Below are positions 53,176 through 62,100 of a stretch of 64,000 bases of DNA, piece after piece. This DNA comes from Tenacibaculum aiptasiae. Lineage in GTDB: Bacteria; Bacteroidota; Bacteroidia; Flavobacteriales; Flavobacteriaceae. The first letter of the stretch is position 1. Each line of letters begins with the position of its first letter. The notes under the pieces were generated by a model. It made no database searches. It saw only the letters and a list, made by a program, of their open reading frames with translations, and was not told the origin of the DNA. The position numbers were made by a program, and so were the translations under genes. The stretch lies in the NCBI RefSeq assembly GCF_008806755.1, contig NZ_WAAU01000003.1:540821-604820 (forward strand), read 5' to 3'.

Positions 53176-54513
53176 CTATTTCATTTCGAAATCCTCCATG
53201 AATTTTGTGGTATAATTACCAGCAATATAATCTGGGTGATCCATTAATTGTCTATGGAAAGGAATAGTAGTTTTAACTCCTTCAATTACGTACTCATCTA
53301 ATGCACGTTTCATTTTATTAATTGCTTCTTCACGAGTTTGTGCAGTAACAATTAATTTAGAAATCATAGAATCATAGTTCGGTGGAATCATATAACCAGC
53401 ATATACATGCGTGTCAACACGTACTCCATGACCTCCTGGTGCGTGGTATGAAGTAATTTTTCCTGGAGCTGGTCTAAATCCATTAAAAGGATCTTCAGCA
53501 TTAATTCTACATTCTATTGAGTGTAATTGAGGATAGTAGTTTTTACCAGAGATTGGTACTCCTGCAGCTACTAAAATTTGCTCACGAATTAAATCGTAAT
53601 CAACAACTTCCTCTGTAATTGGGTGTTCTACTTGGATACGAGTATTCATTTCCATAAAGTAGAAGTTACGATGTTTGTCTACTAAGAACTCTACAGTTCC
53701 AGCACCTTCATACTTAATATATTCAGCAGCTTTTACAGCAGCTTTACCCATTGCTTCTCTTAATTCATCTGTCATGAATGGAGAAGGTGTCTCTTCAGTT
53801 AATTTCTGGTGACGACGCTGTACAGAACAGTCTCTTTCAGATAAGTGACAAGCTTTACCATAAGAATCTCCAACAATTTGAATTTCAATATGACGAGGCT
53901 CTTCAATTAATTTCTCCATGTACATTCCATCGTTTCCAAAGGCAGCCTTCGCTTCCATACGAGCAGAATCCCATGCATCTTTTAAATCTTCTTGTTTCCA
54001 AACAGCACGCATACCTTTACCACCACCACCTGCAGTAGCTTTTAACATTACTGGATAACCAGCATCATTAGCTAACTGTTCGCAAGTCTCATAGTCAGGA
54101 ATAATACCATCAGAACCAGGAATACAAGGTACACCAGCAGCAATCATAGTTGCTTTCGCTGTAGCTTTGTCTCCCATTTTAGAAATCATCTCAGCAGAGG
54201 CACCGATAAACTTAATTTCGTGCTCTTCACATAATTTAGAGAATTTTGCGTTTTCTGATAAGAAACCATATCCTGGGTGTATTGCATCAGCATTTGTAAT
54301 TTCTGCTGCCGCTATAATGTTTGCCATCTTTAAGTAAGATTCGTTACTTGGAGCAGGTCCAATACAAACAGCTTCGTCAGCAAACTTCACGTGTAAACTT
54401 TCTGCATCTGCTTTAGAATAAACAGCCACAGTTTTAATTCCCATCTCTTTACAGGTTCTAATTACGCGTAGCGCAATCTCACCTCTATTGGCGATTAATA
54501 TCTTTTTAAACAT
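53176..54513 (-). CDS. accC: Biotin carboxylase, acetyl-CoA carboxylase subunit
   Basis: A 445-residue ATP-grasp enzyme carboxylating biotin on AccB. It starts [25 protein letters not shown] and contains [13 protein letters not shown], the glycine-rich [31 protein letters not shown] and [18 protein letters not shown]. With AccB and the carboxyltransferase it makes malonyl-CoA, the first step of fatty acid synthesis. It follows accB in the fabH-accB-accC operon. Confidence 0.97.
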   Translation of the reverse strand: MFKKILIANRGEIALRVIRTCKEMGIKTVAVYSKADAESLHVKFADEAVCIGPAPSNESYLKMANIIAAAEITNADAIHPGYGFLSENAKFSKLCEEHEIKFIGASAEMISKMGDKATAKATMIAAGVPCIPGSDGIIPDYETCEQLANDAGYPVMLKATAGGGGKGMRAVWKQEDLKDAWDSARMEAKAAFGNDGMYMEKLIEEPRHIEIQIVGDSYGKACHLSERDCSVQRRHQKLTEETPSPFMTDELREAMGKAAVKAAEYIKYEGAGTVEFLVDKHRNFYFMEMNTRIQVEHPITEEVVDYDLIREQILVAAGVPISGKNYYPQLHSIECRINAEDPFNGFRPAPGKITSYHAPGGHGVRVDTHVYAGYMIPPNYDSMISKLIVTAQTREEAINKMKRALDEYVIEGVKTTIPFHRQLMDHPDYIAGNYTTKFMEDFEMK

Positions 54514-54578
54514 ATGTTCTAAAATTTAAAAACTCTAAATAAAAAGTACGGTACTTCTTATTTAGAGTTATATGTTAA

Positions 54579-55070
54579 TTAAGATGGATCTACTAAAAAT
54601 AATGGTTGATCAAATTCTACCGGAGAAGAATCATCTACTAATATTTTAACGATTTTACCTGAAACTTCAGATTCAATTTCGTTAAATAATTTCATTGCCT
54701 CAATAATACAAACAGTATCACCAACTTTTACTTCAGTTCCTACTTCAGCAAAGTTTGGCTTGTCTGGAGAAGGTTTTCTATAAAATGTTCCAATAATTGG
54801 AGATTTGATTGTAATGTATTTTGAATCGTCCTCAGCAGCAGGAGCATCATTTGCAGGAGCAGCAGCAGGAGTTGCTGGCTGTGCTACAGGAGCTTGAGCT
54901 ACCATTTGAGGAGCCGCAGCTATTTGTGGGGCTGCTTGAATAATTGTAGTTTCAGGAGTTTCACTTCCAGTTTTAATGGTGATTTTAATATCCTCCATTT
55001 CTAACTTCACTTCGCTTGCACCAGATTTAGCTACAAACTTTATAAGACTTTGAATTTCTTTAATATCCAT
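54579..55070 (-). CDS. accB: Biotin carboxyl carrier protein (AccB)
   Basis: A 163-residue carrier. The N-terminal helix domain is followed by an Ala/Pro-rich flexible linker (about 45-82) and a biotinyl domain with the biotin-attachment site K127 in [15 protein letters not shown]. It carries biotin between biotin carboxylase and carboxyltransferase. It lies between fabH and accC with short gaps. Confidence 0.96.
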   Translation of the reverse strand: MDIKEIQSLIKFVAKSGASEVKLEMEDIKITIKTGSETPETTIIQAAPQIAAAPQMVAQAPVAQPATPAAAPANDAPAAEDDSKYITIKSPIIGTFYRKPSPDKPNFAEVGTEVKVGDTVCIIEAMKLFNEIESEVSGKIVKILVDDSSPVEFDQPLFLVDPS

Positions 55071-55096
55071 TTTCCTAATTTTAGTTGTTTGGTTTT

Positions 55097-56092
55097 TTAT
55101 GAATTATATGCCCATTTTAAATAGATAGCTCCCCATGTGAAGCCTCCACCAAATGCAGCAAAAATTAAATTATCTCCTTTTTTCAACTCTTTTTCATAAT
55201 CTGCAAGTAATAACGGTAAAGTAGCAGATGTTGTATTTCCGTACTTATGTATATTCATCATTACTCTATCACTTTCTAGCCCAACTCTATTAGCTGTAGC
55301 TTCAATGATTCTTTTATTTGCTTGATGTGGAACTAACCACTGAATATCATCTTTTGTTAAGTTATTTCTAGTTAACATTTTTTCAGATACGTCAGCCATG
55401 TTAGAAACAGCATATTTAAATACTGTTTTTCCTTCTTGATGAACAAAATGTTTTCTGTTCTTTATAGTGTCTTCAGTAGCAGGTAAAATTGAACCTCCAG
55501 CTTCAATTTTTAAGAATTCACGACCAATACCGTCACTTCTTAAATATTCATCTTGTAAACCTAAACCTTCTTCATTTGGCTCAAATAATGCTGCACCAGC
55601 ACCATCACCAAAAATAATACAAGTAGCTCTATCTGTATAGTCGATGATCGAAGACATTTTATCTGCTCCAATAAGCAAAACTTTTTTATAACGACCACTT
55701 TCTATGTAGCTAGAAGCTGTAGACATACCATATAAGAAACTTGAACAAGCTGCTTGTAAATCATATGAAAATGCATTTACGGCTCCAATTTGTGAAGCAG
55801 TGTAGGCAGCAGTTGAAGCTACAGGTAGGTCAGGAGTTGCAGTTGCAACAATAACCATGTCTATTTCTTCAGGTTTAATATTTGATTTTTGAAGTAAATC
55901 CTCGGCAGCTTTTATGGCCATAAAAGAAGTTCCTAGACCTTCTCCTTTAAGAATCCTTCTTTCCTTAATTCCAGTTCTGGTAGTAATCCACTCATCATTG
56001 GTGTCTACCATAGTCTCCAACTCTTTATTAGTAAGAGCGTATTCTGGAAGGTATTTCCCTACCGCTGTGATAGCTGCAGTTATTTTAGTCAT
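55097..56092 (-). CDS. fabH: Beta-ketoacyl-ACP synthase III
   Basis: A 331-residue FabH from the ATG at 56092 ([17 protein letters not shown], the usual flavobacterial N-terminus). An ATG at 56125 would add 11 residues, but a near -7 box (TTTCTTTG on the minus strand, 56123-56130) overlaps it. The catalytic Cys is C116 ([11 protein letters not shown]), with the His in [11 protein letters not shown] and the Asn in [12 protein letters not shown]. It condenses acetyl-CoA or a branched acyl-CoA with malonyl-ACP to begin fatty acid synthesis. It leads the fabH-accB-accC unit. Confidence 0.96.
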   Translation of the reverse strand: MTKITAAITAVGKYLPEYALTNKELETMVDTNDEWITTRTGIKERRILKGEGLGTSFMAIKAAEDLLQKSNIKPEEIDMVIVATATPDLPVASTAAYTASQIGAVNAFSYDLQAACSSFLYGMSTASSYIESGRYKKVLLIGADKMSSIIDYTDRATCIIFGDGAGAALFEPNEEGLGLQDEYLRSDGIGREFLKIEAGGSILPATEDTIKNRKHFVHQEGKTVFKYAVSNMADVSEKMLTRNNLTKDDIQWLVPHQANKRIIEATANRVGLESDRVMMNIHKYGNTTSATLPLLLADYEKELKKGDNLIFAAFGGGFTWGAIYLKWAYNS

Positions 56093-56195
56093 AGTTGTTT
56101 GTTTTGTCGTAAAACGAGTTTTCAAAGAAATGAAAATTATTTCACTTTTGTATAGAAAAAATTACCAAAAACGTTAATTTTTGATTTAAAAACAC

Positions 56196-56226
56196 AAAAA
56201 ACCCTCTGTTTAAGAGGGTTTTTTAT
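56196..56226 (-). terminator. Hairpin between rpmF and fabH
   Basis: CCCTCT pairs with AGAGGG, flanked by A and T runs, 16 bases past the rpmF stop. It should end the yceD-rpmF transcript or reduce read-through into fabH. Confidence 0.8.
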
Positions 56227-56241
56227 TTTTTTAACTAATTT

Positions 56242-56436
56242 TTAAGCCTCAGCAGCTGCACCTTCTAATACTACTTGACCTCTGTAGTATAATTTTCCTT
56301 CGTGCCAGTGAGCTCTGTGGTATAAATGAGATTCTCCAGTAGTAGGATCAACAGCTATTTGAGGTACAGAAGCCTTGTAGTGAGTTCTTCTTTTATCTCT
56401 TCTAGTTTTTGATATTTTTCTCTTTGGATGTGCCAT
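56242..56436 (-). CDS. rpmF: 50S ribosomal protein L32
   Basis: A 64-residue basic protein starting [22 protein letters not shown], the typical L32 N-terminus, with the [11 protein letters not shown] segment of Bacteroidota L32. The zinc-binding Cys residues of some L32 proteins are absent. It follows the DUF177 (YceD) gene by 8 bases, the widely conserved yceD-rpmF-fab arrangement. Confidence 0.97.
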   Translation of the reverse strand: MAHPKRKISKTRRDKRRTHYKASVPQIAVDPTTGESHLYHRAHWHEGKLYYRGQVVLEGAAAEA

Positions 56437-56444
56437 CTTATATT

Positions 56445-56984
56445 TTATTTATCTGTTAGTAAATCCTTTAATTTATCCCATCTAGGGTCTGTTGATTCTT
56501 CTTCCTCAACAGGTTTTTCTTCGTTTATTCTTAATTCTTCTAATCTCTTTAATGCATCAGATTCCATAGATCCATCGATTACATTCGGGTGAATCCTTTT
56601 TCTTGGAACAGATAAAACTGCTAACTCATATATATATTGAGCTATGTTTATTTGATAAGCTTCATGTGGAAGAATCAAAATTTCATCGTGTCCGTCATCA
56701 AATTCAGGTCCAAACTTAACAACTAAGTTTAAATTACCCTCAATTTTTAAATCAAATGGTTCATTTGTAATGTCACAAGGAACATTTACAGTTCCTTTAA
56801 TAGTAAAGGAAAGCTCAAAAAGAGTACTTTTCTTTACGAAAATAACATTAGCGTCTATGTTTGAATTGTTAAATTCATCAAACTGAAATGCATCAAAGAA
56901 CGTGTTGTCAATTTGATATTCAAACAAATGACTCCCTTCTTTTAAACCTACAAAAGGTATGTTGAATTCTTTTAAGTCTTTCAT
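56445..56984 (-). CDS. DUF177 / YceD-family protein
   Basis: A 179-residue acidic protein of the YceD (DUF177) family, linked to 23S rRNA or ribosome maturation. It has [28 protein letters not shown] and the C-terminal [16 protein letters not shown] end that is typical. It precedes rpmF as in most bacteria. Confidence 0.92.
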   Translation of the reverse strand: MKDLKEFNIPFVGLKEGSHLFEYQIDNTFFDAFQFDEFNNSNIDANVIFVKKSTLFELSFTIKGTVNVPCDITNEPFDLKIEGNLNLVVKFGPEFDDGHDEILILPHEAYQINIAQYIYELAVLSVPRKRIHPNVIDGSMESDALKRLEELRINEEKPVEEEESTDPRWDKLKDLLTDK

Positions 56985-57007
56985 TTATAATGATCAATTT
57001 GAGCGTG

Positions 57008-57015
57008 CAAAGATA
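57008..57015 (-). promoter_or_regulatory. -7 box of the yceD-rpmF unit
   Basis: The minus strand reads TATCTTTG, a perfect TAnnTTTG match, 23 bases before the start codon. Confidence 0.6.
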
Positions 57016-57058
57016 TAAAAAATGTTTTTACTTTTATATTTTACCTAAAAAAAATAAA

Positions 57059-58093
57059 CTATTTTACTTTCAGCGTGTTTTTTGTGAGTTCTTTATGCTG
57101 TTTTCTGTTCTTAAATATTTGTAATGAGGTAAATAAAGCTTCCTTGAATGAAGATGGATTAGCCTTATTTTTACCTGCAATATCAAACCCAGTTCCGTGA
57201 TCAGGTGAGGTTCTAACTTTACTCAATCCAGCTGTAAAATTTACACCATTACCAAAAGATAAAGCTTTAAAAGGAGCTAAACCTTGATCGTGATACATTG
57301 CTAAAACTCCATCAAATTGTTTGTATGTCTTTGAACCAAAAAATCCATCGGCAGCATAAGGACCGAAAACTAATTTTCCAGCATCTTTAATTTTAGCTAT
57401 AGTTGGACGGATAATTTCATCGTCTTCTTTTCCTATAATTCCTTTGTCACCGCAATGTGGATTTAAACCTAAAACAGCTATTTTAGGTTTATTGATGTTA
57501 AAATCTTGTTTTAATGAGGTGTGCATAATATCAACCTTAGCTTCTATTAATTCTGGAGTTATGGTTTCTGCAACTTGAGAAATTGGAATGTGTCCAGTTA
57601 TTAAACCTATACGAAGTTCATCGGTCATTAAAATCATTAAACTTTTACCTTCTAAGTTTTCTTCTAAATATTCTGTATGCCCAGGAAAATTAAATTCTTC
57701 AGACTGAATATTATCTTTACTTATAGGAGCGGTAAGTAAAATATCAATAGCATCATTTTTTAAAGCAGTAGTTGCAGCTTTAAGCGATTTATGTGCAAAT
57801 TTACCACCAATTTTTGTTGTTTTACCTAACTCAATCTTTACTTCTTCTTTCCAAGAATTTACTAAGTTTATCTTACCATGAGTAATTTTATCGATAGAAT
57901 TAATACTGTGGATACTATTATTCAGTTTAAGGTTTTTCTTGTGGTAAGAGATTAGCTTGTTTGAAGCAAATAAAACAGGTGTGCAAAAATCAAGCATACG
58001 TTTGTCTTCGAAAGTTTTTAAAATAATTTCGATACCAATTCCATTTATATCTCCAACTGAAATTCCAACAATAATTTTGTTTGTATTATCCAT
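57059..58093 (-). CDS. pdxA: 4-hydroxythreonine-4-phosphate dehydrogenase
   Basis: A 344-residue PdxA from the ATG at 58093 (MDNTNKIIVGISVGDINGIGIEI, the family start). An ATG at 58135 would add 14 residues but overlaps a -7 box. It oxidises 4-phosphohydroxythreonine in the DXP-dependent vitamin B6 pathway. Metal-binding segments are NFPGHTEYLEE, GLNPHCGDKGIIGKED and MYHDQGLAPFKALSFG. It is divergent from ribE with overlapping promoters. No pdxJ is in the window. Confidence 0.95.
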   Translation of the reverse strand: MDNTNKIIVGISVGDINGIGIEIILKTFEDKRMLDFCTPVLFASNKLISYHKKNLKLNNSIHSINSIDKITHGKINLVNSWKEEVKIELGKTTKIGGKFAHKSLKAATTALKNDAIDILLTAPISKDNIQSEEFNFPGHTEYLEENLEGKSLMILMTDELRIGLITGHIPISQVAETITPELIEAKVDIMHTSLKQDFNINKPKIAVLGLNPHCGDKGIIGKEDDEIIRPTIAKIKDAGKLVFGPYAADGFFGSKTYKQFDGVLAMYHDQGLAPFKALSFGNGVNFTAGLSKVRTSPDHGTGFDIAGKNKANPSSFKEALFTSLQIFKNRKQHKELTKNTLKVK

Positions 58094-58117
58094 AGTTACT
58101 TTCGTGCGTAAAAGTTG

Positions 58118-58125
58118 TATTTTTG
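58118..58125 (+). promoter_or_regulatory. -7 box of ribE
   Basis: TATTTTTG, a TAnnTTTG match, 30 bases before the ribE ATG. Confidence 0.55.
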
Positions 58126-58132
58126 ATGCAAA

Positions 58133-58140
58133 CAAAAGTA
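58133..58140 (-). promoter_or_regulatory. -7 box of pdxA
   Basis: The minus strand reads TACTTTTG (TAnnTTTG), 39 bases before the pdxA start chosen at 58093. It overlaps the alternative ATG at 58135 and lies 7 bases from the divergent ribE box. Confidence 0.5.
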
Positions 58141-58155
58141 ACTAAAATTTAGAGA

Positions 58156-58743
58156 ATGTTTACTGGAATAATTGAAACTCTTGGAACTGTAAAAAGTATA
58201 GAAAAAGATAAAGAAAATATACATATCACAATTGAAAGTGATATTACCAATGAATTAAAAATTGATCAAAGTGTTGCTCACAACGGTGTTTGTTTAACAG
58301 TGGTTAATATTTCAGGGAATGAATATACAGTTACTGCTATTAAAGAGACTCTTGATAAAACTAATATTGGTAGTTTAAAGAGTGGTGATGAAGTAAACTT
58401 AGAGAGAGCAATGAAATTAGGTGCTCGTTTAGATGGTCATATAGTGCAAGGTCATGTTGATAAAACAGGGGTGTGTAAAAATATTCAAGATCAAGATGGG
58501 AGTACGGTTTTTACTTTTTCTTACGATTTTGATGGAAATAATATTACTATTGAAAAAGGTTCAATAACAATAAATGGAGTAAGTTTAACAGTAGTGAATT
58601 CTAAAAAAGATGAATTTAGTGTTGCTATTATTCCTTATACATTGGAACACACTACTTTTAAAAATCTTAGAATAGGTAGTGAAATTAATCTTGAATTTGA
58701 TGTTATTGGTAAGTATGTAGCAAGACTTACGCAATTTCAGTAA
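58156..58743 (+). CDS. ribE: Riboflavin synthase, alpha subunit
   Basis: A 195-residue enzyme made of two lumazine-binding repeats (1-96 and 97-190). It starts MFTGIIETLGTV and has SVAHNGVCLTVV in the first repeat and the matching SITINGVSLTVVNS in the second, with the linker LGARLDGHIVQGHVDKTG. It forms riboflavin from two lumazine molecules. It is a single gene, followed by a hairpin; no FMN riboswitch is recognised upstream. Confidence 0.96.
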   Translation: MFTGIIETLGTVKSIEKDKENIHITIESDITNELKIDQSVAHNGVCLTVVNISGNEYTVTAIKETLDKTNIGSLKSGDEVNLERAMKLGARLDGHIVQGHVDKTGVCKNIQDQDGSTVFTFSYDFDGNNITIEKGSITINGVSLTVVNSKKDEFSVAIIPYTLEHTTFKNLRIGSEINLEFDVIGKYVARLTQFQ

Positions 58744-59160
58744 TCATACTAAATAACTCCTTGTGTATATAATGTGGTTAAAAACACAAGGATGTTTTTT
58801 CTTTTCTTATTGATTAATAGGAGTTTATGATTTAAAATATTATATTTATGTCGTTTTTAAATTTAAACCGCCCCCGGAATCATGAGAAAAAGAGCCTTAA
58901 ATCACGTATCTTCATTTAAGAGTAGTTTGTTATACTTCGAAAAAATTAAACTTCTAGACTTTTTATAATCAAGAATAATTTTTTAACTGTTGTGGGTTTA
59001 AGTATCCATAATTGTTTCTATGTATAGGGGTTAATACGTAGATGAAATTATTGTTGTAATCTTATTTATCTATTATATAGTTGGGGTTAGAATAGATATG
59101 CATCTATGGTATATTATATCCTTATATCTACAAGAATATAATAACTATCAATAAACTTTT
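58744..59160 (+). other. 417-base intergenic region with leader-like features before the giant adhesin gene
   Basis: After the ribE hairpin there is a near -7 box TATATTTA (58841-58848). Then comes a GC-rich patch CCGCCCCCGG (58868-58877), unusual in this AT-rich DNA. A 28-codon reading frame (58882-58968, start MRKRALNHVSSF) begins 5 bases after that patch. The rest (58969-59160) is AT-rich, with no gene recognised. The region may be a transcribed leader of the adhesin gene; this is inference. Confidence 0.4.
58759..58800 (+). terminator. Terminator after ribE
   Basis: CCTTGTGT pairs with ACACAAGG around a 17-base loop, followed by ATGTTTTTT. Confidence 0.7.
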
Positions 59161-62100
59161 ATGAAGAACAAAAGCATTAAATTTTTAATGGGAATTTTCC
59201 TGTTAATAAGTTACTTTAATGTTCAGTCACAAAATTGTAGTATTAATGCAGGTGCAGGAGGAGAAATTTGTGAAGGAGCAGAGTTTAAACTAGATGGGTC
59301 TGGAGATGCAAATATAAAACCCGGAACTATTTTATGGACTCAGATAGCTGGTCCAACAGTAGGAATAAGTGATCCTACAGCTTATCAACCAAATATTACT
59401 GGTGCAACAGGAGGAAATACATATAAATTTAGATTGACGGCTGTATGTACTGATGATCTTTCAACTTTTCAAGATGTTGTTTATACTGTAAAACCCAGTC
59501 CAACAGCTATAGCTGGAACTGATATAACAAATTGTCCTGGAACTTATTCATTAGCAGCAAATACTCCTAGTGTAGGCTATACTGGTACTTGGACTATAAT
59601 TGGTTCTAATGGAGCAGGATTAACAATAACCAATTCGAATTCTCCAACATCTACTATAAATTTGCCTCAAGAATCATCGGGTGCTACTATTTTAGAATGG
59701 AGAATTTCTGATGGGGATAATACTACTTGTGATGGAGTTTCCAGAATAACAGTAACAAATATAGGAGGGAATCCAGTGGTGTCTGCTGGTGCAGATCAAG
59801 TGTTAAAACCATGTTTTGATGCAACAACAACAGTAACTTTAGATGGTTCGTATGGAGGAAACGGGTTTAATGGGCAGGAAGGACTTTGGGAATTGGTTAG
59901 TGGGCCTAATAGTCCTAAAATTAGGAATGTAAATAAAAGAGATACAAAAGTTAATGATTTAATAGAAGGTACCTATGTTTTTCGTTGGACGGTGTCAGGT
60001 CCTTGTGCTTCAGGGACAAGCACTGTATCAGTTACGGTTCCATCTCCAACAGGTTCAGTTACGAGTGCAGATAGTTTGATAGATGATGATGTAATAAGAA
60101 TTTGTCATAGTGATACAAATCCAACTACAGAATATTTATTGGTAGCTAATCCGCCCAAAAAGACGGGAGAAACTGTCGAATGGACTCAAGTATCAGGGCC
60201 AGGAGGAGTAACAATAGTAAATCCAAATTCGCCTACAACCTTAGTGACAGGATTATCTCAAACGGCTGGAGGTAACGCAAATCTTGTTAATTATACATTT
60301 AGATACACAGTAAAAGGCCCAGATAATAATTCAGATTGTTTTAAAACCAAAGATGTACGAATTAAATTTATTAAACAGCCGTTGTTTGTTGAATTGACTG
60401 ATGATGGAACTCCTTCGGAATGTATCTTTGCAACGTTAGATAGTTCTGGTTCTGTTGACGTAAAATTTGGTATTAATAGAGATAATACAGGTTCTAATAC
60501 TAGATATAAAATCTTAAGTGGTCCAGTTACAACTTCAAATTATGTAGGGATAGGTTCAAACTCGTCAGGTAATTCATCATCTGGAAAAGATTTAACGCTA
60601 ACTTTTACAGAAATTGGTACTTATGTTGTAGGAGTTCTTAGGCGACCAAATGGTGATGTAAATAATGGATGTGAGAATGCAGCTGATGAAATTACAGTGA
60701 AAATTTCTGGACCAGCAACGAATGCAAATGCAGGATCAGATATATATGTATGTACACCAACAACTACAGCGACCTTAGCAGGAAATACACCAGTACAAGG
60801 AGAAGGAATGTGGTCACAGGTTAGTGGGCCTAATACAGCGGTAATATCAGATGTTTTTGATAGAAATGCTGAGTTGTCTTCTCTTATAGCAGGTGCTTAT
60901 GTGTTTCGTTGGAGTATAAATAGCGGTCCAACAAGTACAATTGATCCTTTAGATTCAGATGAAGTTTCAGTGATTATATCTACAGGACCTCCATCTCATC
61001 CAGCAAATTTTGCAGGTACAGATGTAAATGTATGTGCTGGAAGTTATCAAATGCAAAGCCCAGCTTTGTTAGTTAACGAAGCAGGAAGATGGACTGTTAG
61101 CCCTTCGGCAGGAGTAACTATTGTGGATGATGCCGATCCTAAGACATTAGTTATGGGGTTAAGCCCTTTAACAGTTTATACCTTTACGTATACAATATCA
61201 AATGCTTGTGGAAGCATAAACGACTCAGTTATTGTATCAACTACAGGAAATACAAGTCCGTCAACAGCAAATGCAGGTTCGGATATTTGTTTAACATCAG
61301 GCACATCAACGACATTAAACGCAACAGCAATTACTGCTGGTGAAATGGGAACTTGGACTCAAGTTTCTGGACCTAATACAGCAAGTTTTTCAGATGTTAA
61401 TTCAGCGTCTACATCTATTACAGGATTAATACCAGGGAATTATGAGTTTAAATGGAGGATAACAAATACCTCTTGTCCTTTAAATATAACTGAAGATACT
61501 GTAATCGTATCACTATTAAATTCTGTGCCTTCAGCTGGTGCAGATCAGGATATTTGTGGAGCTAATACGATAACTATGGCGGCAGATGCAAATCCAAATG
61601 GAGGAGGTACTTGGGTGCAAACGTTTGGTCCCGCAGGTTGGACGGTAACAGATATAACAAGTCCTACAGCAATGTTTTCTAACTTAAGTGATGGAAAATA
61701 TGAATTTGAATGGAGGGTTTCGTTAGCAGATTGTTTTGTGAATGATAAAGTTGTTTTTACAATAACAAATACTCCAACCGTAGCAAGTGTAGCTGCACCA
61801 ACAATAGCTTCTTGTTCTAATACTGCTACATTAAATGCTAACCCAGTTACTGTAGGGGTTGGAAAATGGGTTTGGGTTTCAGGTCCGAATACACCTTCAA
61901 TAAATGATGCAAATTCACCAACAGCTACAATAAGTGGTTTGGTAACTGGAACGTATGAATATAAGTGGACTAGTTCTCCTCTTTATCCAAGTGCTGATCC
62001 AACATGTAATTTAGGAAGTAGTGCAGATTTAACAATTAATGTTGTAGCTCCAGCAAATGCAGGAAATGATCAAGATTTGTGTGCTGCTAATGAAGTGTTA

